Assembly: GCA_025937785.1 (NCBI GenBank)
Contig: JAICQQ010000053.1
Location: 1 to 41,229 of the forward strand
Direction of reading: 5' to 3'
Origin: Polyangiaceae bacterium
GTDB lineage: Bacteria; Myxococcota_A; Polyangia; Polyangiales; Polyangiaceae
Length of the DNA: 41,229 nucleotides
Shown: positions 1 to 8,668 of the stretch, piece after piece
Numbering within the stretch: the first letter of the stretch is position 1
Layout of the letters: each line of letters starts with the position of its first letter
Program-made: the position numbers and the translations under genes
Notes under the pieces: model-generated
What the model saw: only the letters and a program-made list of their open reading frames with translations
The model's database searches: none
What the model was told of the DNA's origin: nothing

Positions 1-16
1 AGGGCGGAAGCCCATG

Positions 17-148
17 AAGGGCGGGCGCCGATCAAGGGCGGGCGCCGATCAAGGGCGGGCGCCGATCAAGGGCGGGCGCCGATCAAGGGCGGGCGCCGAT
101 CAAGGGCGGGCGCCGATCAAGGGCGGGCGCCGATCAAGGGCGGGCGCC
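17..148. repeat. 17-bp tandem repeat (7.8 copies)
   Basis: Seven perfect copies of a 17-bp unit (AAGGGCGGGCGCCGATC) plus a 13-base partial copy lie downstream of the minus-strand SCO gene. 17 is not a multiple of three, so any reading frame across it is frame-shifted from copy to copy. I see no gene here and take it as a minisatellite. Bases 149-259 between it and the gene show nothing I can name. Confidence 0.9.
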
Positions 149-259
149 TCTCGCGCGATACCTGCTGCGAGGCGCCGAGGCGTGCAGAAGAACGCGAGCG
201 GCGGAACGCAGCCGAGCGGGGTGGGAGCGCGGGTGGTTTTAGGCTCCCGTTGCCTTCTC

Positions 260-877
260 TTAGGCTTCGCCTTCGGCGAGGCGCGCGGCGTCGAGCAACA
301 TTTCGCGGGTCTTCGGCTCGTCGCTCGAACGGTAGTAGCCGCGCACGAAGCGCGCTCGATCCAGCAGCACCAAGTGCGAACCGTGGGTAATGCCCAGGTG
401 ATCCTTGGATTCGTCGATGTTGCCTTCGAGACCGACCTTGAAGCCTTCGGTGACGGTGGTTTGAATCGTCGACGAATCGCCTGTCAGGAACACCCAGCGC
501 GAAAAGTCGGCGCCGTAGCGCTGGCCGAAGGCGGTGAGCACCTGGGGCGTATCGAACTCGGGATCGACGCTGAAGCACAAGAACTTGGCGGGGATGTCCT
601 TGTTCTTCACGGTGTTCTGCATTTGCACCAGGAGCTTCATGATGCGCGGGCACACCGTGGGGCAACGCGTGAACAAGAACGCGGTGATCCACACCGTGCC
701 CTCGAGCGACGCCTGGGTGAACGGCTTGCCCGTTTGGTCGACGAGCGAGAAGTTCGACACCTGGGTAAGCTTGGGCAAAGGCTCGCCCTGAGCTTTGCAG
801 CCCAGGAGCAAGCTCACGGATCCAGCGCTAGCCGCGGTCAGCAGCGAACGGCGATCGAATCGGCGCGTGGAGCTCAT
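260..877 (-). CDS. SCO1/SenC family copper-binding lipoprotein
   Basis: A 205-residue SCO-family protein. These membrane-anchored thioredoxin-fold proteins deliver copper to, or reduce the CuA site of, cytochrome c oxidase. The N-terminus has a twin-arginine-like stretch (RRSLLTAAS) followed by a lipobox ending at Cys27, so export and lipid anchoring are likely. The metal motif CPTVCP gives Cys72 and Cys76, and His165 in HGSHLVLLD sits where SCO proteins have their third ligand, so all three ligands are present. The start ATG overlaps the stop of the upstream reductase gene (ATGA), which implies translational coupling. No oxidase subunit genes are nearby, so the target oxidase is not identified. 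Confidence 0.9.
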   Translation of the reverse strand: MSSTRRFDRRSLLTAASAGSVSLLLGCKAQGEPLPKLTQVSNFSLVDQTGKPFTQASLEGTVWITAFLFTRCPTVCPRIMKLLVQMQNTVKNKDIPAKFLCFSVDPEFDTPQVLTAFGQRYGADFSRWVFLTGDSSTIQTTVTEGFKVGLEGNIDESKDHLGITHGSHLVLLDRARFVRGYYRSSDEPKTREMLLDAARLAEGEA

Positions 878-1929
878 CGTGTGGCCTCGTATAGCGCGCG
901 CAATGAGTCTGGCGAGGCCTGACGTTCACCGCGCGCGATGGCCCAGACCCAGTCGCGGGCGGCGCTATTCACCGGCACTGGAATACCGTGACGAGCGGCG
1001 CGTCGCACGACTTCGCCGTTGAGGAAGTCGATCGCCGGCGGACGCCCGCGCTCGATGGCCGCCAGCATCGACGATCGGAGGCGGCGGTAGCGCGCCCCCA
1101 CCGCCAGAATCAGCGCGTGTTTTGCCACCAGACTCGACGACCCCGAAGCCACGCTTTCAGCGGGCGTCAGGGCCAGCCATTCCAGATCGACGGTGCCCGC
1201 GACCTTCTCGAGGTGCACTCGTTCGGCGCGCGCCACGGCCACGGCCTCGCTGATGATCTCGAGCGCTAGGCGTCGAGCGTGGCGCCGCTTCAGCGCGGGA
1301 CCGAGCGGCGTACCACTGATGGTGCCGAGCGTGGACACGGCGCAATTGATGCCGAGCTTGCTCCAGCGCACCCCTGCCAAGTTGTCGGTGAGCTCGACCG
1401 GCCCCACCGCTTCGAGCAAGCGCGCGAGTCGCTCGAGCGGCGCGTCGCGCCCGCCGCCCAGTCGACCCAGCGTGAACCCACCTGAAGAAGTACGATCGTA
1501 TCGGCCCGGACCAGACATCGACGCGCCCCAGGCCACCACTGCGCCGATCACGCGCTCGGCGCCGACGATCTCGGCGACCAGCTCTTCGCAGAGCCCATTC
1601 TGAAAACAGACCACTCGCGCGTTGTCCGCGAGCTGGCCAGCGACGCTCTCGACCGCCTCGCGTACCTGAGGCGGTTGAACCGCGAGCAGCACGTAGTCGA
1701 AGGGCGTGTTCACCTCGGCAGCTTCGAACAGCACGGCTCGGGCGGGCACGGCGGAGCCCAGCGCGTCACTCTCGACGCGAAAGCCGTCGCGGACCAGCGC
1801 TTCGCCGATCGCGCGATTGGTCGTGAGCACGCTCACGTCTTGACCGGTCGCCAGCAGATGCGAAGCCACGACACCACCGATCGCCCCGCACCCCACGACC
1901 AGTAGCCTTGCCGCCGAGCCCGAACTCAC
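874..1929 (-). CDS. ketopantoate reductase-like (ApbA/PanE family) NADPH oxidoreductase
   Basis: 351 residues with the family layout. There is an N-terminal Rossmann fold with GCGAIG at residues 13-18, a central KLGINCAVSTL segment carrying the expected catalytic lysine, and a C-terminal helical domain ending in IDFLNGEVV and a GIPVPVN segment. Authentic PanE reduces 2-dehydropantoate to pantoate in pantothenate synthesis. Just before IDFLNG, E. coli PanE has a glutamate (TEIDYING) thought to act in catalysis; here that residue is alanine (PAIDFLNG). Substrate assignment is therefore uncertain and this may be a family paralogue. Its stop overlaps the SCO gene start by 4 bases, so the two are probably co-transcribed. 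Confidence 0.8.
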   Translation of the reverse strand: MSSGSAARLLVVGCGAIGGVVASHLLATGQDVSVLTTNRAIGEALVRDGFRVESDALGSAVPARAVLFEAAEVNTPFDYVLLAVQPPQVREAVESVAGQLADNARVVCFQNGLCEELVAEIVGAERVIGAVVAWGASMSGPGRYDRTSSGGFTLGRLGGGRDAPLERLARLLEAVGPVELTDNLAGVRWSKLGINCAVSTLGTISGTPLGPALKRRHARRLALEIISEAVAVARAERVHLEKVAGTVDLEWLALTPAESVASGSSSLVAKHALILAVGARYRRLRSSMLAAIERGRPPAIDFLNGEVVRRAARHGIPVPVNSAARDWVWAIARGERQASPDSLRALYEATR

Positions 1930-2124
1930 CGGCTCTCCAATGACGCTAGAATGCCGCCCATCGCGCGGCGGAGGTTAGCGCAGGAGCTTGCCTTTGCGAG
2001 CAGCCTCGTGTAGTCATGGCCCCTACACCGCTTGCGGTCTTAACTCTCCCGCGACGCGCGGCTTCCTTAAATCACTAAATCCAGCAGGATTTCCCAACAA
2101 GTTCAAAGGCGAAGAGGTACCGAA

Positions 2125-2184
2125 ATGCGACGACTCAAGAAGCTCCTCGCGCGACTTCGCTGGCCCATGCCGGCCCTGGCCTAA
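2125..2184 (+). CDS. candidate 19-residue cationic leader peptide
   Basis: A short frame encoding MRRLKKLLARLRWPMPALA starts 7 bases after a good ribosome-binding sequence (GAAGAGG at 2111-2117). The peptide is strongly basic, with leucines spaced as in an amphipathic helix. A small hairpin follows 5 bases after its stop, and the nitrilase start lies 73 bases downstream. This could be a regulatory leader or a chance frame; only the ribosome-binding site and composition support it. Confidence 0.3.
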   Translation: MRRLKKLLARLRWPMPALA

Positions 2185-2189
2185 GCGCA

Positions 2190-2207
2190 GCGCTTTTCCG
2201 AAAGCGC
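2190..2207 (+). other. hairpin between leader ORF and nitrilase gene
   Basis: GCGCTTT and AAAGCGC form a perfect 7-bp stem around a TCCG tetraloop. No U-tract follows, so it is not a typical intrinsic terminator. It could be an attenuator-like structure or chance. The rest of the 328-base gap (1930-2257) shows no clear promoter. Confidence 0.35.
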
Positions 2208-2257
2208 AGCGCCCTCGGCGGTCCAGGGGTCGCCGTGACCCGACCACAGTTCAGTCG

Positions 2258-3037
2258 ATGCAGCTCTTGCTCATCAACCCAACACTGGTAGCGGGAGCGC
2301 ACGAGACCAACCTTGCCACGCTGCGAGACGTGGTGGCGCCGTTTCGCGGTCGCCTCGGTCCCAGCGACCTCGCGCTTTTGCCCGAGCACCACTACTTCGG
2401 ACCGTGGGAGGACTACGTCGCCGACATGCGCGAGCTCGCGCTCTGGCTGGGCTCGACCTTGGTGGCAGGCTCGATGCACCGCCAGGTCGAGAGCACCAGC
2501 ATCAATACTGGCGCGGTGTTTTCGTCCGAGGGGGCGGTGGTCACGCTGTTCGAGAAAATCCGCCCGTATGCCAGCGAGCGCGAGCACGTTTCGCCCGGGA
2601 GCGGTAGCGGGCAATTCTCGGCCAGCGGGCGCCGCGTGCGCGTGATGATCTGCGCCGATTTCTGGTTCACCGATCTGTTGGTGAACCAGCCGCTTCCCGA
2701 CCTGGTGCTGGTGCCGGCGTTGAGCGTGACGCGCAAGCCGACGCCGGAGTACTCGCGCGCGCTCTGGCGCCACACCGCGGTGGCCCGGGCTTACGAGTAC
2801 GGAGTTTTCGTGGGCATCAGCGATTGGAGCGCAGACTCGGTACTACCGCGACAGCGCACGAGCGGCGTCTCTGGCTTCGCAGATCCGACCCCGACCGATC
2901 CCGAACAGCTCTTCCATCGCGTAGAAACGGCAGCGCTGATCGAGCTCGATTTCAGCCGTCTGGACGCGTTTCGCGCCGACCGGAGCGCACGCGGATTCTA
3001 CTGGGGCGGTCCACCCGGCGAAGGGTCCGTGCGTTAG
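2258..3037 (+). CDS. carbon-nitrogen hydrolase (nitrilase superfamily)
   Basis: 259 residues. The nitrilase-superfamily catalytic triad is visible in the right order and spacing: Glu43 in LALLPEHHYFG, Lys100 in LFEKIRPY, and Cys132 in VMICADFWF. The family hydrolyses C-N bonds of amides or nitriles through a cysteine thioester. I chose the ATG at 2258 (MQLLLINPT), because the open frame upstream is Arg/Ser-rich non-family sequence and homology begins here. The ribosome-binding site at this start is weak. The gene stands alone between a divergent reductase gene and an aldo/keto reductase, so no pathway is implied. The substrate cannot be told from the sequence. Confidence 0.8.
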   Translation: MQLLLINPTLVAGAHETNLATLRDVVAPFRGRLGPSDLALLPEHHYFGPWEDYVADMRELALWLGSTLVAGSMHRQVESTSINTGAVFSSEGAVVTLFEKIRPYASEREHVSPGSGSGQFSASGRRVRVMICADFWFTDLLVNQPLPDLVLVPALSVTRKPTPEYSRALWRHTAVARAYEYGVFVGISDWSADSVLPRQRTSGVSGFADPTPTDPEQLFHRVETAALIELDFSRLDAFRADRSARGFYWGGPPGEGSVR

Positions 3038-3282
3038 ACAAGCCGCGCCAGACCCCCACGAGCGCGGGGCTGCAATCGCAGATTTCCCTGGTTTTTGGCC
3101 TCAAAGTTGCGCGAGGCGTCGACGCTGCTAGGAGAGCTCGCCGGAAACGACCGCCGTGATCGACGGTCGCGACCGGCCGGAAAGTTGGCACCTCGATCCG
3201 CTCGGCTGAAAATCTGGGCAACCGAGCATCCGAATTGGTTTCACAAAAGAGCAGGATCTTAGGCTAGAGAGCTGGAGCGGTT

Positions 3283-4143
3283 ATGCAGGTGCGAAAATTG
3301 GGGCCCGATGGACCCACAGTGAGCTGTATCGGACTGGGGACAATGCTGCTTTCCATCTCCGGTCGGCCCCCGGAAGATCAGGGGATCCGGGTGATCCAGG
3401 CAGCCCTCGATCATGGCATCAGCCTGATCGATACGGCCGATTGCTACTGCTACGACCACAACGACTTCCATCACAACGAGAAGCTCGTGCTGAAGGCCCT
3501 GAAGGGGCGGCGCGAGCAGGTCACCATCATGACCAAAGTCGGGTGCCGCCGCCCGGGCGGCGCGTGGACCATCGACGCACGACCCGAGTATTTGACGGAG
3601 GCCACCCACAACTGCTTGAAGTCGCTCGGCGTCGATACCATCGATCTCTTGGCGTTGAACTCGCCCGACTCGCGCGTGCCCTTCGCCGACAGCGTGGGGG
3701 CGCTCGCGCGCCTGCGCGAACAAGGAAAGATCCGACACGTCGGCTTGTGCAACGCGCAGGTGAGCCACATCGAGGAAGCGCGCGCCATCGTACCCATCAC
3801 CAGCGTGCAGAACCGCTGGCACCCCCAAGCTCGCGAAGTGGAAAAGAACGGGGTGCTCGACTACTGCAAACGCAACCAGATCACGTTCTTTGCTTACTCT
3901 CCCTTCGGCGGCACTCTGGGTGCGCCTACGCTCGGCACGCTCAAGCTTGCCGAACAAGCGCGCCGCCGCCGCGTGTCCCCCTATCGCTTGGTGCTGGCGT
4001 GGATGCTGGCGAAGAGCCCGGTGTGCATCCCCTTGCCCGGAGCGCGGCGCGTCGAGAGCATCGTCGACAGTGTGCTGGCCGCCGACATGGAGCTCGACAG
4101 CGAGGCCGTGAAGGCCGTCGAGGCGACGCTACCCCCGCGCTAG
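3283..4143 (+). CDS. aldo/keto reductase with altered catalytic tetrad
   Basis: 286-residue TIM-barrel aldo/keto reductase, a family that reduces aldehydes or ketones with NADPH. Of the classical tetrad, Asp50 and Tyr55 (DTADCY) and Lys85 (IMTKVG) are present. The position normally held by histidine (DLxxLHxPD) is Asn126 in DLLALNSPD. The C-terminal cofactor region (IPLPGARRVESI) is intact. The start has a GGAG ribosome-binding site 7 bases upstream. The stop is 35 bases before the NADH dehydrogenase gene on the same strand, so the two may form an operon. The missing His suggests changed activity; the protein is otherwise full-length. Confidence 0.9.
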   Translation: MQVRKLGPDGPTVSCIGLGTMLLSISGRPPEDQGIRVIQAALDHGISLIDTADCYCYDHNDFHHNEKLVLKALKGRREQVTIMTKVGCRRPGGAWTIDARPEYLTEATHNCLKSLGVDTIDLLALNSPDSRVPFADSVGALARLREQGKIRHVGLCNAQVSHIEEARAIVPITSVQNRWHPQAREVEKNGVLDYCKRNQITFFAYSPFGGTLGAPTLGTLKLAEQARRRRVSPYRLVLAWMLAKSPVCIPLPGARRVESIVDSVLAADMELDSEAVKAVEATLPPR

Positions 4144-4178
4144 CGCTGAATCGAGCCAAGCGCAGAAACGAGCTGCTC

Positions 4179-5519
4179 GTGCCCAAGACCTCGGAAGCCC
4201 CCCGCGTCGTGATCGTGGGCGGCGGCTTCGCGGGGCTCGCGGTGTGCCGAGCGCTCGCCCGTCGCCCAGTAGCGATCACGCTGGTCGATCGCCAGAACCA
4301 CCATCTGTTTCAGCCGCTCTTGTACCAGGTGGCGATGGCTGGCCTGTCACCAGCCGACATCGCGATCCCGATCCGCGCCGTGCTGCGACGCCAGCACAAC
4401 GCTCGCGTGCTGATGGCCGAAGCGGTCGGGGTCGACTTCGAACGGCGGCAGCTCCGGCTGCACGACGGCGAAGCGCTCGGCTACGATTACCTGGTCGTGG
4501 CCGCGGGTGCCTCGACCAACTTCTTCGGCAAGGAACGCAGCTGGGGCGTCCACTCGCTGGGCATGAAGTCGCTGGAAGACGCGCTCGAGATGCGCCGGCG
4601 CGTGCTGCTGGCGTTCGAGGCCGCCGAACGGGAACCCGACGCCGACGCACGCCGGCGCCTGTTGACGTTCGTCGTGATCGGCGGCGGCCCCACCGGCGTC
4701 GAGGTGGCGGGCGCGCTCGGTGAGCTCAGCCACTTCGTGCTCGCGGACGATTTCCGCGCGATCCATGCGTCCGACGCGCGTATCGTGTTGATCGAGGCCG
4801 GACCCCGGCTCCTCGCCGGCGGGTTCGACGCGGAGCTGGCGGAACGGGCCCGCGACCAACTCGGCGAGCTGGGGGTCGAGGTGCGACTGAACACTCGGGT
4901 CGAGGACATTTCCGAGGGTCGCGTGCACCTGAAGGACGAAACCCTCGAGGCCAGCACCGTGCTCTGGACCGCCGGTGTTCAGGGTCGACGCCTGGCGACG
5001 CTGCTGGGCGCCCCGTTGGATCGGACGGGACGCATCGTCGTGGAACCGGACTGCAGCGTGCCAGGTCACCCCGAAGTCTTCGCGATCGGAGACATCGCCG
5101 CGTTCGTGCCGAGCGGGCAGGACCAACCGCTGCCGGGGCTCGCACCGGTGGCCATGCAGCAGGGTCGCTACGTCGCCCGCGCGATCGTCGACCGCATCGC
5201 CAAACGCAGCGTTGGACCCTTCCGTTACGTGGACAAGGGCATCATGGCGACTGTCGGCCGGTCTCGGGCCGTGGCGCAGACCGGAAAGCTCAAGCTGAGC
5301 GGGTTTGCCGCGTGGGTGATGTGGCTCGTCGTCCACATCTGGTTCTTGATCACCTTTCGAAACCGCCTGCTCGTCGTCTTCGGGTGGTTCTACAACTACG
5401 TGCTGTACGCCCGCGGCGCGCGGCTGATCACCGGCGAAGGCTCTTGGCGCTCGCTGAGCGAGTTAGCCGACGAAGCCGCTGGACGCGCGGGTGCGCCCGA
5501 CGAAGTCGTCCACCGATAG
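4179..5519 (+). CDS. type II NADH:quinone oxidoreductase (NDH-2)
   Basis: 446 residues from a GTG start at 4179. This single-subunit, non-proton-pumping flavoenzyme passes electrons from NADH to membrane quinone. There is an FAD-binding GGGFAG at residues 14-19 and a second dinucleotide motif VIGGGPTGVEVAG near residue 165 for NADH. An AIGDIAAF motif contacts FAD. A C-terminal hydrophobic pair (AAWVMWLVVHIWFLI, LLVVFGWFYNYVLY) is typical of NDH-2 membrane attachment. The frame is open further upstream through the reductase gene, but that part is the reductase read in another frame. Length and motif order match NDH-2 closely. Confidence 0.9.
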   Translation: MPKTSEAPRVVIVGGGFAGLAVCRALARRPVAITLVDRQNHHLFQPLLYQVAMAGLSPADIAIPIRAVLRRQHNARVLMAEAVGVDFERRQLRLHDGEALGYDYLVVAAGASTNFFGKERSWGVHSLGMKSLEDALEMRRRVLLAFEAAEREPDADARRRLLTFVVIGGGPTGVEVAGALGELSHFVLADDFRAIHASDARIVLIEAGPRLLAGGFDAELAERARDQLGELGVEVRLNTRVEDISEGRVHLKDETLEASTVLWTAGVQGRRLATLLGAPLDRTGRIVVEPDCSVPGHPEVFAIGDIAAFVPSGQDQPLPGLAPVAMQQGRYVARAIVDRIAKRSVGPFRYVDKGIMATVGRSRAVAQTGKLKLSGFAAWVMWLVVHIWFLITFRNRLLVVFGWFYNYVLYARGARLITGEGSWRSLSELADEAAGRAGAPDEVVHR

Positions 5520-5802
5520 CAGCGGACACGCGGCAACGACGCGCCCCGTGCGCTGCGTTGGCGCAGAGCAAACTCGGTTGCCGGGCGGCCGCGTCGCGAA
5601 GGCGAAAGAACCCGGCCGATTCCAAACCCGCCACGCTGGCACGACGCTTGCGAACGTGAGCGCGGATGACTCGCTCGGCAAGGGTCGCGCGTTTCGACGC
5701 GAGACGTGAGCCATTCGAGGCCGCCGAATCCCCTGACGGATGGGGCTAACCGAAAACTCATTTTTCCCCGAAGCCGTGGGGCTCGGAGAAAGGACTAGCG
5801 CG

Positions 5803-8088
5803 ATGGTTTCGCTCGGACGTCGCATGGCGGTGGTCTGCGCCATGCTCGCCACTGCCGCAGGCGGCATCTCCAGTTGCCTGAATCGACCCGTCACCACGAC
5901 GGAGCCGGAAACATCCAACATGTTCGTCGATCTGACGACACAGCGCCGGATCGACAAGATCGACCTGCTGTTCATGATCGATAACTCGGCGTCGATGTCG
6001 GACAAGCAAGAGATGTTGAAATTGGCGGTGCCACAATTGCTCGGACGCCTGATCCATCCCTGGTGCCGAAGCCCCAGCGGCGGCTCGGTGCCTCCCGCCG
6101 ACGGGGTGTGTCCCGACGGCTTCGAACCCGAGTTCGATCCGGTCGACGACATCCACATCGGGGTCATTTCGTCTTCGCTGGGTTCGCCGCAGGCCGAGGC
6201 CTGCAGCGAGTGGGTGACCCACGGCGATGACGCCGGTCACCTCATCGGTCTCAAGCGCCAGCGAGCGGACGGCAGCGCGCTCGAGACCTATCAAGGCCTG
6301 GGTTTTCTGGCATGGGATCCCAAGGGTAAGAAGGTGGCGCAAGGCTTGCCGGCAGGCGAGACGGACGCGGCTAGACTGATCGCTCAGTTCCAAGAGCTCG
6401 TGGTCGCCACCGGAGAAACCGGCTGCGGCTACGAGGCGTCGCTCGAAGCTTGGTACCGCTTCTTGATCGATCCGGCGCCGCCGGCGCGCTGGGTCGTCGA
6501 AAACAACGTGGCCCGTCCCGACGGCGTCGACACCGCGCTGCTCGAAGAAAGGCGCCAGTTCTTGCGGCCCGACTCGCTGGTGGCCATCGTGATGCTCTCC
6601 GATGAGAACGACTGTTCGCTGGACTTCCGGGGGGACGGCTGGCGCATCGCCGCCGCCGACCAGGGGGACCTGCCGCGCGGGACGAGCGCCTGCGCCAGCG
6701 AGCCGAATAGTCCCTGCTGCCGCTCGTGCGGACCGGAGCCGAACGGCCCGCCCGCGGGCTGCGAGGCGGCCGCCAACGATCCCGCGTGCGCGGGCGGCGG
6801 CTCCCACAGCGATGCGACCGATCCGAGGAACTTGCGCTGTCACGAACAAAAGCGACGCTTCGGAGCCTCGAGGCTGTTCCCCGTCCAGCGCTACATCGAC
6901 GCACTCAAGTTACCCACGGTGGTCGCCTACGACGGCAGCGAGCACCCGAACCCCCTGTTCACGGATCTGAACAGCGGCGCTCCGGCGAGCCGTACGCAAG
7001 ATTTGGTGTTCCTCACCGGCATCGTGGGTGTCCCCTGGCAAGACATTGCCACGAGTGACTCGCTCGGTGCCGGCAATGAAAATGTGCTGCGCTATCAAGA
7101 TGCCAAGAGCCTGGCGCAGAACCAGGTGTGGTCGTTGGTGCTGGGCGATACGACCCGCGGAGTGCCCGCCGCGGATCCGTTGATGCGTGAAAGCGTCGAG
7201 CCCCGTCAAGGAACGACGCCCGGCCTGGCTTCCCTCGCGCCACCCGAGTCGGCGCCCTTCGCCAATCCGGTGAACGGACACGAATACTACCCGCGCGGTT
7301 CGGCGGACCTGCAATACTCCTGCATCTTTCCGCTCGAAGCCCCGCTGCCGTGCGGCGACGACCAGAGCTGCGACTGCGACGACAGCGCTGCGACGCTGAC
7401 CCCGCTCTGCCAAGAGCCGGACGGGAGCTACGGCGATACGCAGCTGTACGCCAAGGCCTACCCCGGGCTCCGACATCTCGAGGTGCTCCAGGGCGCGGGC
7501 GAAAGCGGCATCATGGCCTCGATCTGCCCGAAGCTCTTGCCGACCGCGGGCGACGCGACCACGCCCGATCCGAACGTGGGCTACAACCCCGCCGTGGACG
7601 CGCTGATCACGGTGGTCGGCAGCAAACTCGGTGGCAAGTGCGTGCCTCGGCAGCTCGCCCCTGACACGATGACGGGCCGCGTGCCCTGCGCCATGGTCGA
7701 GGTGCTGCCCGCGGACGCCCAGGGTCAGTGCGAACCGTGCGCGTCGGTAGCAGGCCGCCTCGATCCGACCCCCAAAGTCGTGCGCTCGGTGCACCGCGAA
7801 CTTCGCAGCACCGGCCGCTGCACGACCCCCGACTGCGCGGGGACCTGCCTGTGCGAGATCGAACAGGCCGTGGGCGACGAGCTCCAGGCGTGCCAACAAC
7901 GAGCTGACGCCAGTGCGCCGGGCTATTGCTACATCGACGCCGCCATCCCGCTCGGCAACCCGGCCCTGGTGCAGGACTGCCCCGCGCAGCGAGGTCTGCG
8001 CTTCGTGGGCAACGACACGCCGCGGAACGGTGCGCAAACGTTCATTGCGTGCGTGGGAGCGTCCTTCGCCGACGACGCTGCGCGGTAG
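5803..8088 (+). CDS. large Cys-rich VWA-domain lipoprotein
   Basis: 761 residues. The start at 5803 has a strong GGAGAAAGG ribosome-binding site; an ATG 63 bases upstream lacks one. The N-terminus is a signal peptide ending in ISSC, with Cys25 as the likely lipidated residue. A von Willebrand factor A domain follows, with the metal-binding motif DNSAS at residues 60-64 in LLFMIDNSASM. The rest is rich in cysteine pairs (for example SPCCRSCGPEP and SCDCDDS), fitting disulfides outside the cytoplasm. This domain layout is common among uncharacterised myxobacterial surface proteins. No partner is encoded next to it, and I can infer only a surface or binding role. Confidence 0.8.
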   Translation: MVSLGRRMAVVCAMLATAAGGISSCLNRPVTTTEPETSNMFVDLTTQRRIDKIDLLFMIDNSASMSDKQEMLKLAVPQLLGRLIHPWCRSPSGGSVPPADGVCPDGFEPEFDPVDDIHIGVISSSLGSPQAEACSEWVTHGDDAGHLIGLKRQRADGSALETYQGLGFLAWDPKGKKVAQGLPAGETDAARLIAQFQELVVATGETGCGYEASLEAWYRFLIDPAPPARWVVENNVARPDGVDTALLEERRQFLRPDSLVAIVMLSDENDCSLDFRGDGWRIAAADQGDLPRGTSACASEPNSPCCRSCGPEPNGPPAGCEAAANDPACAGGGSHSDATDPRNLRCHEQKRRFGASRLFPVQRYIDALKLPTVVAYDGSEHPNPLFTDLNSGAPASRTQDLVFLTGIVGVPWQDIATSDSLGAGNENVLRYQDAKSLAQNQVWSLVLGDTTRGVPAADPLMRESVEPRQGTTPGLASLAPPESAPFANPVNGHEYYPRGSADLQYSCIFPLEAPLPCGDDQSCDCDDSAATLTPLCQEPDGSYGDTQLYAKAYPGLRHLEVLQGAGESGIMASICPKLLPTAGDATTPDPNVGYNPAVDALITVVGSKLGGKCVPRQLAPDTMTGRVPCAMVEVLPADAQGQCEPCASVAGRLDPTPKVVRSVHRELRSTGRCTTPDCAGTCLCEIEQAVGDELQACQQRADASAPGYCYIDAAIPLGNPALVQDCPAQRGLRFVGNDTPRNGAQTFIACVGASFADDAAR

Positions 8089-8146
8089 GTCCGCCGGCGA
8101 CCGCTCGGGGCTTGACCCCGCTCGGGGCTTCGGCTCCGATCGGGTC

Positions 8147-8668
8147 ATGCCCGATGTGATCGAAGCTGCCTCGAGCGGCAGAGCCAAATGCAGAGCGTGT
8201 CAGCAAAAGATAGCCAAGGGCGAGCTGCGGTTCGGTGCGAAGGTCCCCAACCCGTTCGGCGACGGCGAAGCCACGCACTACTACCATCTGATCTGCGCCG
8301 CCGACCGGCGCCCCGAGTCCTTCCGCGAAACACTCGCCGCCACGGAGCTCGAGGTGCCGGACCGCACCGAGCTCGAGCGGGTGAGCCAACTCGGCATCGA
8401 TCATCGCAGGCTGCCACGGGCCGCCCGGGCGGAGCGCGCTTCCTCGGGACGCGCCCAGTGCCGTCACTGCAAGGAGCCCATCGGCAAAGGCGACCTGCGC
8501 ATCGCGCTCGAGTACATCGAAGACGGCATGGCGTCCGGGGGAGGCTTCATCCACCTGGGTTGTGCGCAGGAATACTTCGGGACCACCGAGCTCCGCGGCC
8601 GCCTCGAGCGCACGAGCCCCAAGCTCGAAGCGGCCGATTTCGAGGAGCTGGCCAAAGTCCTGACGTGA
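8147..8668 (+). CDS. double PARP-type zinc finger protein
   Basis: 173 residues built from two copies of one module. Copy 1 has Cys15-x2-Cys18-x28-His47-x2-Cys50. Copy 2 has Cys105-x2-Cys108-x27-His136-x2-Cys139. Both follow SSGRA(K/Q)C and a basic (A/G)KG(E/D)LR segment. The spacing fits the zf-PARP pattern C-x2-C-x(28-30)-H-x2-C, except that copy 2 is one residue short. In eukaryotic PARP1 such fingers recognise DNA breaks. There is no catalytic ADP-ribosyltransferase domain. The start ATG follows a short direct repeat (CCGCTCGGGGCTT at 8101 and 8119). Its stop overlaps the next gene's GTG start, so it heads a three-gene operon. DNA binding is an inference from the fold. Confidence 0.8.
   Translation: MPDVIEAASSGRAKCRACQQKIAKGELRFGAKVPNPFGDGEATHYYHLICAADRRPESFRETLAATELEVPDRTELERVSQLGIDHRRLPRAARAERASSGRAQCRHCKEPIGKGDLRIALEYIEDGMASGGGFIHLGCAQEYFGTTELRGRLERTSPKLEAADFEELAKVLT

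Noticed and set aside
14..922. 302-codon plus-strand frame covering the left tandem repeat and the SCO gene
   Set aside because: The first part is translated repeat and the rest is antisense to a clear SCO gene.
1988..2257. N-terminal extension of the nitrilase frame
   Set aside because: Ser/Arg/Pro-rich sequence without family similarity; nitrilase homology starts at 2258.
3441..4178. Upstream extension of the NDH-2 frame through the aldo/keto reductase
   Set aside because: It is an out-of-frame reading of the reductase gene; the FAD motif follows directly after the GTG at 4179.
4347..5336. Long minus-strand frame opposite NDH-2
   Set aside because: Typical shadow frame in GC-rich DNA; the plus-strand enzyme is unambiguous.
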